Positions 25,229-36,608 of a stretch of 64,000 nt of DNA are shown piece after piece (position 1 is the stretch's first letter; each line of letters opens with the position of its first letter). The notes beneath the pieces were generated by a model. It searched no databases and had not been told where the DNA came from. It worked only from the letters and a program-made list of their open reading frames with translations. The stretch is taken from contig JAGKQI010000050.1 in assembly GCA_018806915.1 (NCBI GenBank), forward strand, positions 1-64,000. The letters run 5' to 3'. The stretch is from Phytophthora colocasiae. Its lineage: Eukaryota; Oomycota; Peronosporomycetes; Peronosporales; Peronosporaceae. Both the position numbers and the translations under genes were made by a program.

Positions 25229-25937
25229 GGGTTACCAACAACAACTCACAAAACACACAAAATACAAACCACGCTCAAACGCAAACGCAACCCGCACAAA
25301 TACACACGCACACACCTCCAGCCACACTCGCACCACCACTTACCTGAAACACACGCGCAACAACCGCAACAACTGCGCAACAACTGCGCACACACACTTC
25401 TGCTGGCCGATATTTCGACCACTCTCCTACACGCTTCCTACCAACCTCCCACGCCCTCTCTGAGCCTCTGCGGTCTACATCTAGCATGCCCATCTACACA
25501 GGAACCCACCCACCCACCCACCCACCCTCCTCACTTCGCCTCACGCCAAAGGGGAGGTGGGTGTCTTTTGCGTCCTTCGCCGTCCGTCGCCAACCGCAGC
25601 GCCTACTCTTTCACCCAACTCAATCTACAGGCAAGCAACTAGAGCAGCCTCTCGGGAGCGGCACACCAACCCTGGAGGGTCGACTCAACCTTTCTACACC
25701 TCTCCACGGATCGGACAGAACAGCAGCTAGTTGTCAAACGGTTCTGCTGCCATAGCGCCCAGTGTCGCCGTGACGCGTCGACGTCCCAACGCGTGGCGTC
25801 GTGGGATGGAATAAATCGAGGCTGTGGGCGTGCGCAGGCCTTACAGAGACAGCAGGGAGCGCCGTGGCGTTTGCGACGAGGCGCCAGTGTGCGTTGTAGA
25901 CGTGTTGAGATTGGATTGAGAGAGCAGTAAAAGGATA

Positions 25938-26019
25938 TGTCAGCTGTGGGATTTGAACCCACGCGTTCGAAAACATTACGACCTGAACGTAACCCCTTAG
26001 ACCACTCGGGCAAACTGAC
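25938..26019 (-). tRNA. trnL-CAG: tRNA-Leu(CAG)
   Basis: Consensus copy, TATCC trailer. Confidence 0.93.
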
Positions 26020-26730
26020 GGGTTACCAACAACAACTCACAAAACACACAAAATACAAACCACGCTCAAACGCAAACGCAACCCGCACAAATACACACGC
26101 ACACACCTCCAGCCACACTCGCACCACCACTTACTGAAACACACGCGCAACAATCAGCAACAACTGCGCAACAACTGCGCACACACACTTCTGCTGGCCG
26201 ATATTTCGACCACTCTCCTACACGCTTCCTACCAACCTCCCACGCCCTCTCTGAGCCTCTGCGGTCTACATCTAGCATGCCCATCTACACAGGAACCCAC
26301 CCACTCCACCCACCCACCCTCCTCACTTCGCCTCACGCCAAAGGGGAGGTGGGTGTCTTTGCGATCCTTCGCCGTCCGTCGCCAACCGCAGCGCCTACTC
26401 TTTCACCCAACTCAATCTACAGGCAAGCAACTAGAGCAGCCTCTCGGGAGCGGCACACCAACCCTGGAGGGTCGACTCAACCTTTCTACACCTCTCCACG
26501 GATCGGACAGAACAGCAGCTAGTTGTCAAACGGTTCTGCTGCCATAGCGCCCAGTGTCGCCGTGACGCGTCGACGTCTCAACGCGTGGCGTCGTGGGATG
26601 GAATAAATCGAGGCTGTGGGCGTGCGCAGGCCTTACAGAGACAGCAGGGAGCGCCGTGGCGTTTGCGACGAGGCGCTAGTGTGCGTTGTAGACGTGTTGA
26701 GATTGGATTGGAGAGAGCAGTAAAAGGAAA

Positions 26731-26812
26731 TGTCAGCTGTGGGATTTGAACCCACGCGTTCGAAAACATTACGACCTGAACGTAACCCCTTAGACCACTC
26801 GGGCAAACTGAC
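26731..26812 (-). tRNA. trnL-CAG: tRNA-Leu(CAG)
   Basis: Consensus copy, TTTCC trailer. Confidence 0.93.
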
Positions 26813-27522
26813 GGGTTACCAACAACAACTCACAAAACACACAAAATACAAACCACGCTCAAACGCAAACGCAACCCGCACAAATACACACGCACACACC
26901 TCCAGCCACACTCGCACCACCACTTACCGAAACACACGCGCAACAACTGCGCAACAACTGCGCAACAACTGCGCACACACACTTCTGCTGGCCGATATTT
27001 CGACCACTCTCCTACACGCTTCCTACCAACCTCCCACGCCCTCTCTGAGCCTCTGCGGTCTACATCTAGCATGCCCATCTACACAGGAACCCACCCACCC
27101 ACCCACCCACCCTCCTCACTTCGCCTCACGCCAAAGGGGAGGTGGGTGTCTTTTGCGTCCTTCGCCGTCCGTCGCCAACCGCAGCGCCTACTCTTTCACC
27201 CAACTCAATCTACAGGCAAGCAACTAGAGCAGCCTCTCGGGAGCGGCACACCAACCCTGGAGGGTCGACTCAACCTTTCTACACCTCTCCACGGATCGGA
27301 CAGAACAGCAGCTAGTTGTCAAACGGTTCTGCTGCCATAGCGCCCAGTGTCGCCGTGACGCGTCGACGTCTCAACGCGTGGCGTCGTGGGATGGAATAAA
27401 TCGAGGCTGTGGGCGTGCGCAGGCCTTACAGAGACAGCAGGGAGCGCCGTGGCGTTTGCGACGAGGCGCTAGTGTGCGTTGTAGACGTGTTGAGATTGGA
27501 TTGGAGAGAGCAGTAAAGGATA

Positions 27523-27603
27523 TGTCAGCTGTGGATTTGAACCCACGCGTTCGAAAACATTACGACCTGAACGTAACCCCTTAGACCACTCGGGCAAACT
27601 GAC
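27523..27603 (-). tRNA. trnL-CAG: tRNA-Leu(CAG), missing G and TTT stop
   Basis: 81 nt; third copy with the paired T-stem and terminator deletions. Its 5' flank near 27724-27745 is also altered. Confidence 0.68.
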
Positions 27604-28316
27604 GGGTTACCAACAACAACTCACAAAACACACAAAATACAAACCACGCTCAAACGCAAACGCAACCCGCACAAATACACACGCACACACCTCCAGCCAC
27701 ACTCGCACCACCACTTACCGAAACATTATCGCGCAAAATGCGGGCAACAACTGCGCAACAACTGCGCACACACACTTCTGCTGGCCGATATTTCGACCAC
27801 TCTCCTACACGCTTCCTACCAACCTCCCACGCCCTCTCTGAGCCTCTGCGGTCTACATCTAGCATGCCCATCTACACAGGAAACCCACCCCCCCCCCACC
27901 CACCCTCCTCACTTCGCCTCACGCCAAAGGGGAGGTGGGTGTCTTTTGCGTCCTTCGCCGTCCGTCGCCAACCGCAGCGCCTACTCTTTCACCCAACTCA
28001 ATCTACAGGCAAGCAACTAGAGCAGCCTCTCGGGAGCGGCACACCAACCCTGGAGGGTCGACTCAACCTTTCTACACCTCTCCACGGATCGGACAGAACA
28101 GCAGCTAGTTGTCAAACGGTTCTGCTGCCATAGCGCCCAGTGTCGCCGTGACGCGTCGACGTCTCAACGCGTGGCGTCGTGGGATGGAATAAATCGAGGC
28201 TGTGGGCGTGCGCAGGCCTTACAGAGACAGCAGGGAGCGCCGTGGCGTTTGCGACGAGGCGCTAGTGTGCGTTGTAGACGTGTTGAGATTGGATTGGAGA
28301 GAGCAGTAAAAGGAAA

Positions 28317-28403
28317 TGTCAGCTGTGGGATTTGAACCCACGCGTTCGAAAACATTACGACCTGAACGTAACCCCTTAGGGACCACTCCTCGGGCAAACT
28401 GAC
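28317..28403 (-). tRNA. trnL-CAG: tRNA-Leu(CAG), D-arm insertions
   Basis: 87 nt. Two and three extra bases lie in the D arm, breaking the usual D loop and A box; other arms match the consensus. Function doubtful. Confidence 0.55.
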
Positions 28404-29095
28404 GGGTTACCAACAACAACTCACAAAACACACAAAATACAAACCACGCTCAAACGCAAACGCAACCCGCACAAATACACACGCACACACCTCCAGCCAC
28501 ACTCGCACCACCACTTACCGAAACACACGCGCAACAACTGCGCAACAACTGCGCACACACACTTCTGCTGGCCGATATTTCGACCACTCTCCTACACGCT
28601 TCCTACCAACCTCCCACGCCCTCTCTGAGCCTCTGCGGTCTACATCTAGCATGCCCATCTACACAGGAACCCACCCACCCACCCTCCTCACTTCGCCTCA
28701 CGCCAAAGGGGAGGTGGGTGTCTTTTGCGTCCTTCGCCGTCCGTCGCCAACCGCAGCGCCTACTCTTTCACCCAACTCAATCTACAGGCAAGCAACTAGA
28801 GCAGCCTCTCGGGAGCGGCACACCAACCCTGGAGGGTCGACTCAACCTTTCTACACCTCTCCACGGATCGGACAGAACAGCAGCTAGTTGTCAAACGGTT
28901 CTGCTGCCATAGCGCCCAGTGTCGCCGTGACGCGTCGACGTCTCAACGCGTGGCGTCGTGGGATGGAATAAATCGAGGCTGTGGGCGTGCGCAGGCCTTA
29001 CAGAGACAGCAGGGAGCGCCGTGGCGTTTGCGGCGAAGCGCTAGTGTGCGTTGTAGACGTGTTGAGATTGGATTGGAGAGAGCAGTAAAAGGAAA

Positions 29096-29157
29096 TGTCA
29101 GCTGTGGGATTTGAACCCACGCGTTCGAAAACATTACGACCTGAACGTAACCCCTTA
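29096..29157 (-). pseudogene. tRNA-Leu(CAG) 3' part, split by Harbinger insertion
   Basis: Acceptor 3' strand, T arm, variable arm, anticodon arm and the start of the D arm are intact up to TTA (29155-29157), where a 997-bp element follows. The missing 5' part of the gene resumes at 30155. Confidence 0.95.
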
Positions 29158-29330
29158 GAGCACCTCCAGCGGCAAGTCTTATACGAGGTCTCAACGGCGA
29201 CCTTTGGCTAGCATTAAGACCCCAGTTTTAAATAAGACCTGACACGTGGATTTTTTTCCCAGCGGGGAGTCTTAACCAAAAGTCCTATTTCAACCTGTTG
29301 CCCGTTTCGCGAGCGGCCAAGACCAAACGA

Positions 29331-29606
29331 ATGGCATCCTCACCGTGGATGGCAGGGGCACTGGAGGGTGAAGACGACTCAGATGACGAATACTTTCGGT
29401 TAATTATCTTGCCGACGATACATGGATGCACCAAGCGCAAGCACGGTGGATCAGTGCCGGGAAAGCGCGCGGCCAAGGAGCGACAACGAGCCAAATGGGG
29501 GAAAGAGTTGATGGCAGACTACTTCGGTGAGAATCCGACTTACGATGCACGTATTGACCTTCAGGCCGAGCCAATGAGCCAGGCTCAGCTGACTTGCGCT
29601 TGTTGA
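29331..29606 (+). pseudogene. Harbinger transposase N-terminal fragment
   Basis: From ATG at 29331 the frame gives about 91 residues with an acidic start (EGEDDSDDEYF) and then GGSVPGKRAAKERQ and LMADYFGENPTYDAR. The spacing (basic PGKR segment, then DYF...P.Y) resembles the region just before the DDE_Tnp_4 nuclease domain of Harbinger transposases. The match ends near 29560 and the frame stops at 29606, so no DDE residues remain. It converges on and overlaps the Myb-like gene, as expected if the middle of the element was deleted. Confidence 0.75.
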
Positions 29607-29949
29607 TAGTCGTATTCGTTTTCCTAGTCCATTTTGGCTTATCGCGCAGCTCCTTCCAAGCCGCAAGGTACTCAAAGGGTTGTTTCGCGCGCTCTTGAAA
29701 GATCTTCGCCGCGTTTTCAACGTACATCTGCTCACTCCAACCCGAACGCTCTTTCCATCGGCCTACAATGGCTTTTTCCGAGCGCTGATCCACTTCTGAG
29801 CCAACATTTTTGCACCACTGCTCGTAAACACGCTCAAAGAACGTTGCCTTCTTCTGTCCTGCTCCTCGTATTGGGTCTTCTGAAGTTGCCAGCCACGCAG
29901 CACACAGCTCCACAGTTTCAAACTCGCTCCACACCGAGCCCTTCCCCAT
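29404..29949 (-). pseudogene. Harbinger-associated Myb/SANT-like protein, truncated
   Basis: ATG at 29949 opens a 181-residue frame. Residues 1 to about 90 show a Myb/SANT-like DNA-binding pattern: WSEFETVELCAAWLATSEDP, then FFERVYEQWCKN, then R..KAIVGRWKERSG, followed by a helical stretch with the FEYLAAWKELRDKPKW motif seen in proteins of this family. In PIF/Harbinger elements such a protein assists transposase binding and nuclear import. From about residue 130 the frame reads through antisense of the transposase fragment, so its natural C-terminus is lost or altered. Function is family knowledge; activity here is unlikely. Confidence 0.72.
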
Positions 29950-30154
29950 GATCCTTCTGGCGACGATTCGACTTTGAAGCCATCCTTCGTTAAAACTCGA
30001 GTCTTAATTTGAGACCCAAGTCTCATCCGTTAAGACCTCGTGAAGTTAAAACCTGGGATAGGACTTGCCGCTGGGGGCTTTAAGACTTGGCCGAGTCTTA
30101 ATCGCGCTACTTTTAAGATAAAACCGTCTTTAAGACCTGCCGCTGGAGATGCTC

Positions 30155-30177
30155 TTAGACCACTCGGGCAAACTGAC
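30155..30177 (-). pseudogene. 5' remainder of the split tRNA-Leu(CAG)
   Basis: Holds the 5' acceptor strand and first part of the D arm, starting with the duplicated TTA. With 29096-29157 it makes one consensus gene. Confidence 0.93.
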
Positions 30178-30873
30178 GGGTTACCAACAACAACTCACAA
30201 AACACACAAAATACAAACCACGCTCAAACGCAAACGCAACCCGCACAAATACACACGCACACACCTCCAGCCACACTCGCACCACCACTTACCGAAACAC
30301 ACGCGCAACAACTGCGCAACAACTGCGCACACACACTTCTGCTGGCCGATATTTCGACCACTCTCCTACACGCTTCCTACCAACCTCCCACGCCCTCTCT
30401 GAGCCTCTGCGGTCTACATCTAGCATGCCCATCTACACAGGAACCCACCCACCCACCCACCCTCCTCACTTCGCCTCACGCCAAAGGGGAGGTGGGTGTC
30501 TTTTGCGTCCTTCGCCGTCCGTCGCCAACCGCAGCGCCTACTCTTTCACCCAACTCAATCTACAGGCAAGCAACTAGAGCAGCCTCTCGGGAGCGGCACA
30601 CCAACCCTGGAGGGTCGACTCAACCTTTCTACACCTCTCCACGGATCGGACAGAACAGCAGCTAGTTGTCAAACGGCTCTGCTGCCATAGCGCCCAGTGT
30701 CGCCGTGACGCGTCGACGTCTCAACGCGTGGCGTCGTGGGATGGAATAAATCGAGGCTGTGGGCGTGCGCAGGCCTTACAGAGACAGCAGGGAGCGCCGT
30801 GGCGTTTGCGACGAGGCGCTAGTGTGCGTTGTGGACGTGTTGAGATTGGATTGGAGAGAGCAGTAAAAGGATA

Positions 30874-30955
30874 TGTCAGCTGTGGGATTTGAACCCACGC
30901 GTTCGAAAACATTACGACCTGAACGTAACCCCTTAGACCACTCGGGCAAACTGAC
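30874..30955 (-). tRNA. trnL-CAG: tRNA-Leu(CAG)
   Basis: Consensus copy. Its 5' flank has a variant near 31104 replacing part of the CAACAACTGCG repeat. Confidence 0.93.
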
Positions 30956-31664
30956 GGGTTACCAACAACAACTCACAAAACACACAAAATACAAACCACG
31001 CTCAAACGCAAACGCAACCCGCACAAATACACACGCACACACCTCCAGCCACACTCGCACCACCACTTACCGAAACACACGCGCAACAACTGCGCAACAA
31101 CTGGTGCACTTACACACACTTCTGCTGGCCGATATTTCGACCACTCTCCTACACGCTTCCTACCAACCTCCCATGCCCTCTCTGAGCCTCTGCGGTCTAC
31201 ATCTAGCATGCCCATCTACACAGGAACCCACCCACCCACCCACCCACCCACCCTCCTCACTTCGCCTCACGCCAAAGGGGAGGTGGGTGTCTTTTGCGTC
31301 CTTCGCCGTCCGTCGCCAACCGCAGCGCCTACTCTTTCACCCAACTCAATCTACAGGCAAGCAACTAGAGCAGCCCCTCGGGAGCGGCACACCAACCCTG
31401 GAGGGTCGACTCAACCTTTCTACACCTCTCCACGGATCGGACAGAACAGCAGCTAGTTGTCAAACGGCTCTGCTGCCATAGCGCCCAGTGTCGCCGTGAC
31501 GCGTCGACGTCTCAACGCGTGGCGTCGTGGGATGGAATAAATCGAGGCTGTGGGCGTGCGCAGGCCTTACAGAGACAGCAGGGAGCGCCGTGGCGTTTGC
31601 GACGAGGCGCTAGTGTGCGTTGTAGACGTGTTGAGATTGGATTGGAGAGAGCAGTAAAAGGAAA

Positions 31665-31746
31665 TGTCAGCTGTGGGATTTGAACCCACGCGTTCGAAAA
31701 CATTACGACCTGAACGTAACCCCTTAGACCACTCGGGCAAACTGAC
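31665..31746 (-). tRNA. trnL-CAG: tRNA-Leu(CAG)
   Basis: Consensus copy, TTTCC trailer. Confidence 0.93.
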
Positions 31747-32446
31747 GGGTTACCAACAACAACTCACAAAACACACAAAATACAAACCACGCTCAAACGC
31801 AAACGCAACCCGCACAAATACACACGCACACACCTCCAGCCACACTCGCACCACCACTTACCGAAACACACGCGCAACAACTGCGCAACAACTGCGCACA
31901 CACACTTCTGCTGGCCGATATTTCGACCACTCTCCTACACGCTTCCTACCAACCTCCCATGCCCTCTCTGAGCCTCTGCGGTCTACATCTAGCATGCCCA
32001 TCTACACAGGAACCCACCCACCCACCCACCCACCCTCCTCACTTCGCCTCACGCCAAAGGGGAGGTGGGTGTCTTTTGCGTCCTTCGCCGTCCGTCGCCA
32101 ACCGCAGCGCCTACTCTTTCACCCAACTCAATCTACAGGCAAGCAACTAGAGCAGCCTCTCGGGAGCGGCACACCAACCCTGGAGGGTCGACTCAACCTT
32201 TCTACACCTCTCCACGGATCGGACAGAACAGCAGCTAGTTGTCAAACGGCTCTGCTGCCATAGCGCCCAGTGTCGCCGTGACGCGTCGACGTCTCAACGC
32301 GTGGCGTCGTGGGATGGAATAAATCGAGGCTGTGGGCGTGCGCAGGCCTTACAGAGACAGCAGGGAGCGCCGTGGCGTTTGCGACGAGGCGCTAGTGTGC
32401 GTTGTGGACGTGTTGAGATTGGATTGGAGAGAGCAGTAAAAGGAAA

Positions 32447-32528
32447 TGTCAGCTGTGGGATTTGAACCCACGCGTTCGAAAACATTACGACCTGAACGTA
32501 ACCCCTTAGACCACTCGGGCAAACTGAC
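32447..32528 (-). tRNA. trnL-CAG: tRNA-Leu(CAG)
   Basis: Consensus copy, TTTCC trailer. Confidence 0.93.
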
Positions 32529-33236
32529 GGGTTACCAACAACAACTCACAAAACACACAAAATACAAACCACGCTCAAACGCAAACGCAACCCGCACAAA
32601 TACACACGCACACACCTCCAGCCACACTCGCACCACCACTTACCGAAACACACGCGCAACAACTGCGCAACAACTGCGCAACAACTGCGCACACTTCTGC
32701 TGACCGATATTTCGACCACTCTCCTACACGCTTCCTACCAACCTCCCATGCCCTCTCTGAGCCTCTGCGGTCTACATCTAGCATGCCCATCTACACAGGA
32801 ACCCACCCACCCACTCCACCCACCCTCCTTACTTCGCCTCACGCCAAAGGGGAGGTGGGTGTCTTTGCGTCCTTCGCCGTCCGTCGCCAACCGCAGCGCC
32901 TACTCTTTCACCCAACTCAATCTACAGGCAAGCAACTAGAGCAGCCCCTCGGGAGCGGCACACCAACCCTGGAGGGTCGACTCAACCTTTCTACACCTCT
33001 CCACGGATCGGACAGAACAGCAGCTAGTTGTCAAACGGTTCTGCTGCCATAGCGCCCAGTGTCGCCGTGACGCGTCGACGTCTCCAACGCGTGGCGTCGT
33101 GGGATGGAATAAATCGAGGCTGTGGGCGTGCGCAGGCCTTACAGAGACAGCAGGGAGCGCCGTGGCGTTTGCGACGAGGCGCTAGTGTGCGTTGTAGACG
33201 TGTTGAGATTGGATTGGAGAGAGCAGTAAAAGGATA

Positions 33237-33319
33237 TGTCAGCTGTGGGATTTGAACCCACGCGTTCGAAAACATTACGACCTGAACGTAACCCCTTAGA
33301 CCACTCCGGGCAAACTGAC
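33237..33319 (-). tRNA. trnL-CAG: tRNA-Leu(CAG), D-arm +1
   Basis: 83 nt; one extra base in the D arm, the same insertion as in the copy at 14934. Confidence 0.78.
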
Positions 33320-34018
33320 GGGTTACCAACAACAACTCACAAAACACACAAAATACAAACCACGCTCAAACGCAAACGCAACCCGCACAAATACACACGC
33401 ACACACCTCCAGCCACACTCGCACCACCACTTACCGAAACACACGCGCAACAACTGCGCAACAACTGCGCACACACACTTCTGCTGGCCGATATTTCGAC
33501 CACTCTCCTACACGCTTCCTACCAACCTCCCACGCCCTCTCTGAGCCTCTGCGGTCTACATCTAGCATGCCCATCTACACAGGAACCCACCCACCCACCC
33601 ACCCACCCTCCTCACTTCGCCTCACGCCAAAGGGGAGTGGGTGTCTTTTGCGTCCTTCGCCGTCCGTCGCCAACCGCAGCGCCTACTCTTTCACCCAACT
33701 CAATCTACAGGCAAGCAACTAGAGCAGCCTCTCGGGAGCGGCACACCAACCCTGGAGGGTCGACTCAACCTTTCTACACCTCTCCACGGATCGGACAGAA
33801 CAGCAGCTAGTTGTCAAACGGCTCTGCTGCCATAGCGCCCAGTGTCGCCGTGACGCGTCGACGTCTCAACGCGTGGCGTCGTGGGATGGAATAAATCGAG
33901 GCTGTGGGCGTGCGCAGGCCTTACAGAGACAGCAGGGAGCGCCGTGGCGTTTGCGACGAGGCGCTAGTGTGCGTTGTAGACGTGTTGAGATTGGATTGGA
34001 GAGAGCAGTAAAAGGAAA

Positions 34019-34100
34019 TGTCAGCTGTGGGATTTGAACCCACGCGTTCGAAAACATTACGACCTGAACGTAACCCCTTAGACCACTCGGGCAAACTGAC
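34019..34100 (-). tRNA. trnL-CAG: tRNA-Leu(CAG)
   Basis: Consensus copy, TTTCC trailer. Confidence 0.93.
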
Positions 34101-34803
34101 GGGTTACCAACAACAACTCACAAAACACACAAAATACAAACCACGCTCAAACGCAAACGCAACCCACACAAATACACACGCACACACCTCCAGCCACACT
34201 CGCACCACCACTTACCGAAACACACGCGCAACAACTGCGCAACAACTGCGCACACACACTTCTGCTGGCCGATATTTCGACCACTCTCCTACACGCTTCC
34301 TACCAACCTCCCACGCCCTCTCTGAGCCTCTGCGGTCTACATCTAGCATGCCCATCTACACAGGAACCCACCCACCCACCCACCCACCCACCCTCCTCAC
34401 TTCGCCTCACGCCAAAGGGGAGGTGGGTGTCTTTTGCGTCCTTCGCCGTCCGTCGCCAACCGCAGCGCCTACTCTTTCACCCAACTCAATCTACAGGCAA
34501 GCAACTAGAGCAGCCCCTCGGGAGCGGCACACCAACCCTGGAGGGTCGACTCAACCTTTCTACACCTCTCCACGGATCGGACAGAACAGCAGCTAGTTGT
34601 CAAACGGTTCTGCTGCCATAGCGCCCAGTGTCGCCGTGACGCGTCGACGTCTCAACGCGTGGCGTCGTGGGATGGAATAAATCGAGGCTGTGGGCGTGCG
34701 CAGGCCTTACAGAGACAGCAGGGAGCGCCGTGGCGTTTGCGGCGAAGCGCTAGTGTGCGTTGTAGACGTGTTGAGATTGGATTGAGAGAGCAGTAAAAGG
34801 ATA

Positions 34804-34865
34804 TGTCAGCTGTGGGATTTGAACCCACGCGTTCGAAAACATTACGACCTGAACGTAACCCCTTA
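34804..34865 (-). pseudogene. tRNA-Leu(CAG) 3' part, second split copy
   Basis: Consensus sequence up to the same TTA as in the copy at 29096, then a Harbinger-like sequence begins. The 5' part resumes at 35804. Confidence 0.92.
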
Positions 34866-35803
34866 GAGCACTCCAGCGGCAAACTGACGAGGTCTACCAA
34901 CGGCAACCTTTGGCTACATTAAGACCCACAAAATACAAACCACGCGTCAAACGCAAACGCAACCACACAAAGTACACACGCACACCTGTTGCCCGTTTCG
35001 CGAGCGGCCACCAAACGAATGGCATCCTCACCGTGGATGGCAGGGGCACTGGAGGTGAAGACGACTCAGATGACGAATACTTTCGGTTAATTATCTTGCC
35101 GACGATACATGGATGCACCAAGCGCAAGCACGGTGGATCAGTGCCGGGAAAGCGCGCGGCCAGCGACAACGAGCCAAATGGGGAAAAGAGTCTGATGGCA
35201 GACTACTTCGGTGAGAATCCACCTTACGATGCGTATTGACCTTCAGGCCAGCCTGAGCCAGGCTCAGCTGACTTGCGCTTGTTGATAGTCGTATTCGTTT
35301 TCCTAGTCCATTCGCTTATCGTCGCAGCTCGCCAACCGCAGCGTACTCTTTCACGCGCTCAATCTACGCCGCGTTTTCAACGTACATCTGCTCACTCCAA
35401 CCCGAACGCTCTTTCCATCGGCCTACAATGGCTTTTTCCGAGCGGATCCACTTCTGAGCCAACATTTTTGCACCACTGCTCGTAAACACGCTCAAAGAAC
35501 GTTGCCTTCTTCTGTCCTGCTCCTCGTATTGGGTCTTCTGAAGTTGCCGCCGTGACACAGCTCCACGTCTCAACGCGTGGCGTCGTGGGATGGAATAAAT
35601 CGAGGCTGTGGGCATCCTTCGTTACAGAGACTCGAGTCTTAATTTGAGCGCCAAGTGGCGTTTCGATCCGTTAAGACCTAGTGTGCGTTGTAAAACCTGT
35701 TGAGATAGGACTTGGAGAGAGCAGTAAAGGATATGTCAGCTGTGGGATCTTGAATCGCGCTACTTTTAAGATAAACATTACGACCTGAACGCTGGAGATG
35801 CTC
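34866..35803. other. Mosaic of Harbinger relic and tandem-unit sequence
   Basis: Begins and ends like the Harbinger element at 29158-30154 and at the same target base, but alternates every few to some tens of bases between that element and the ordinary unit. For example, CACAAAATACAAACCACG (unit) follows GGCTACATTAAGACCC (element) near 34912-34945. Unit blocks CGTCTCAACGCGTGGCG and TGTCAGCTGTGGGAT sit inside element sequence near 35567 and 35733. The Myb-like and transposase frames are broken. A recombination series this fine is implausible; a consensus made from reads with and without the element is the better explanation. Confidence 0.85.
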
Positions 35804-35826
35804 TTAGACCACTCGGGCAAACTGAC
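35804..35826 (-). pseudogene. 5' remainder of second split tRNA-Leu(CAG)
   Basis: Same 23-bp remainder as 30155-30177, beginning with TTA; belongs with 34804-34865. Confidence 0.9.
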
Positions 35827-36526
35827 GGGTTACCAACAACAACTCACAAAACACACAAAATACAAACCACGCTCAAACGCAAACGCAACCCACACAAATA
35901 CACACGCACACACCTCCAGCCACACTCGCACCACCACTTACCGAAACACACGCGCAACAACTGCGCAACAACTGCGCACACACACTTCTGCTGGCCGATA
36001 TTTCGACCACTCTCCTACACGCTTCCTACCAACCTCCCACGCCCTCTCTGAGCCTCTGCGGTCTACATCTAGCATGCCCATCTACACAGGAACCCACCCA
36101 CCTACCCACCCACCCTCCTCACTTCGCCTCACGCCAAAGGGGAGGTGGGTGTCTTTTGCGTCCTTCGCCGTCCGTCGCCAACCGCAGCGCCTACTCTTTC
36201 ACCCAACTCAATCTACAGGCAAGCAACTAGAGCAGCCTCTCGGGAGCGGCACACCAACCCTGGAGGGTCGACTCAACCTTTCTACACCTCTCCACGGATC
36301 GGACAGAACAGCAGCTAGTTGTCAAACGGCTCTGCTGCCATAGCGCCCAGTGTCGCCGTGACGCGTCGACGTCTCAACGCGTGGCGTCGTGGGATGGAAT
36401 AAATCGAGGCTGTGGGCGTGCGCAGGCCTTACAGAGACAGCAGGGAGCGCCGTGGCGTTTGCGACGAGGCGCTAGTGTGCGTTGTAGACGTGTTGAGATT
36501 GGATTGGAGAGAGCAGTAAAAGGATA

Positions 36527-36608
36527 TGTCAGCTGTGGGATTTGAACCCACGCGTTCGAAAACATTACGACCTGAACGTAACCCCTTAGACCACTCGGGC
36601 AAACTGAC
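36527..36608 (-). tRNA. trnL-CAG: tRNA-Leu(CAG)
   Basis: Consensus copy, TATCC trailer. Confidence 0.93.

Larger units (their letters stand above)
1..29157 (-). repeat. Tandem array of ~780-bp tRNA-Leu(CAG) units, left block
   Basis: Uninterrupted head-to-tail repeat with 38 tRNA loci, all on the minus strand, spaced about 772-801 bp. Reading the plus strand, each unit runs: tRNA complement; a G-poor, AC-rich block of about 170 bp with CA dinucleotides and a CAACAACTGCG motif in 2-3 copies; a conserved stretch ending in a CCCA microsatellite of variable length; a conserved block of about 400 bp; then the Pol III stop of the next tRNA. In the unit around 1610-2391 these are the tRNA at 1610-1691, the AC-rich block at about 1692-1855, the microsatellite at about 1955-1980 and the terminator at 1601-1604. 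Copies differ mostly by single-base indels. The left end lies outside the window. The spacer holds no convincing protein gene. Confidence 0.97.
29158..30154. mobile_element. Internally deleted PIF/Harbinger DNA transposon
   Basis: A 997-bp insertion in the D arm of a tRNA-Leu gene. The left end reads GAGCACCTCCAGCGGCA and the reverse complement of the right end reads GAGCATCTCCAGCGGCA; the inverted repeats extend to about 24 bp with two mismatches. The target TTA is present on both sides (29155-29157 and 30155-30157). A 3-bp TTA/TWA duplication is the hallmark of PIF/Harbinger. Inside are the N-terminal fragment of the transposase on the plus strand and a Myb/SANT-like gene on the minus strand, the standard two-gene content of the superfamily; the catalytic core is absent. 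AAGACT/AGTCTTA motifs recur near both ends (29175-29280, 29995-30140). Confidence 0.93.
30155..34865 (-). repeat. tRNA-Leu(CAG) tandem array, middle block
   Basis: Array resumes after the Harbinger element with the same orientation and period. It contains the 5' remainder of the split tRNA (30155-30177), five tRNA genes, and the 3' part of a second split copy. A T-to-C change in the spacer (CGGCTCTGCTG instead of CGGTTCTGCTG), not seen left of 29 kb, first appears here at about 30675. Confidence 0.97.

Noticed and set aside
34866..35803. Second independent Harbinger insertion
   Set aside because: The identical target base and the interleaving with unit sequence fit duplication of the first event plus a consensus artefact better than a second insertion.
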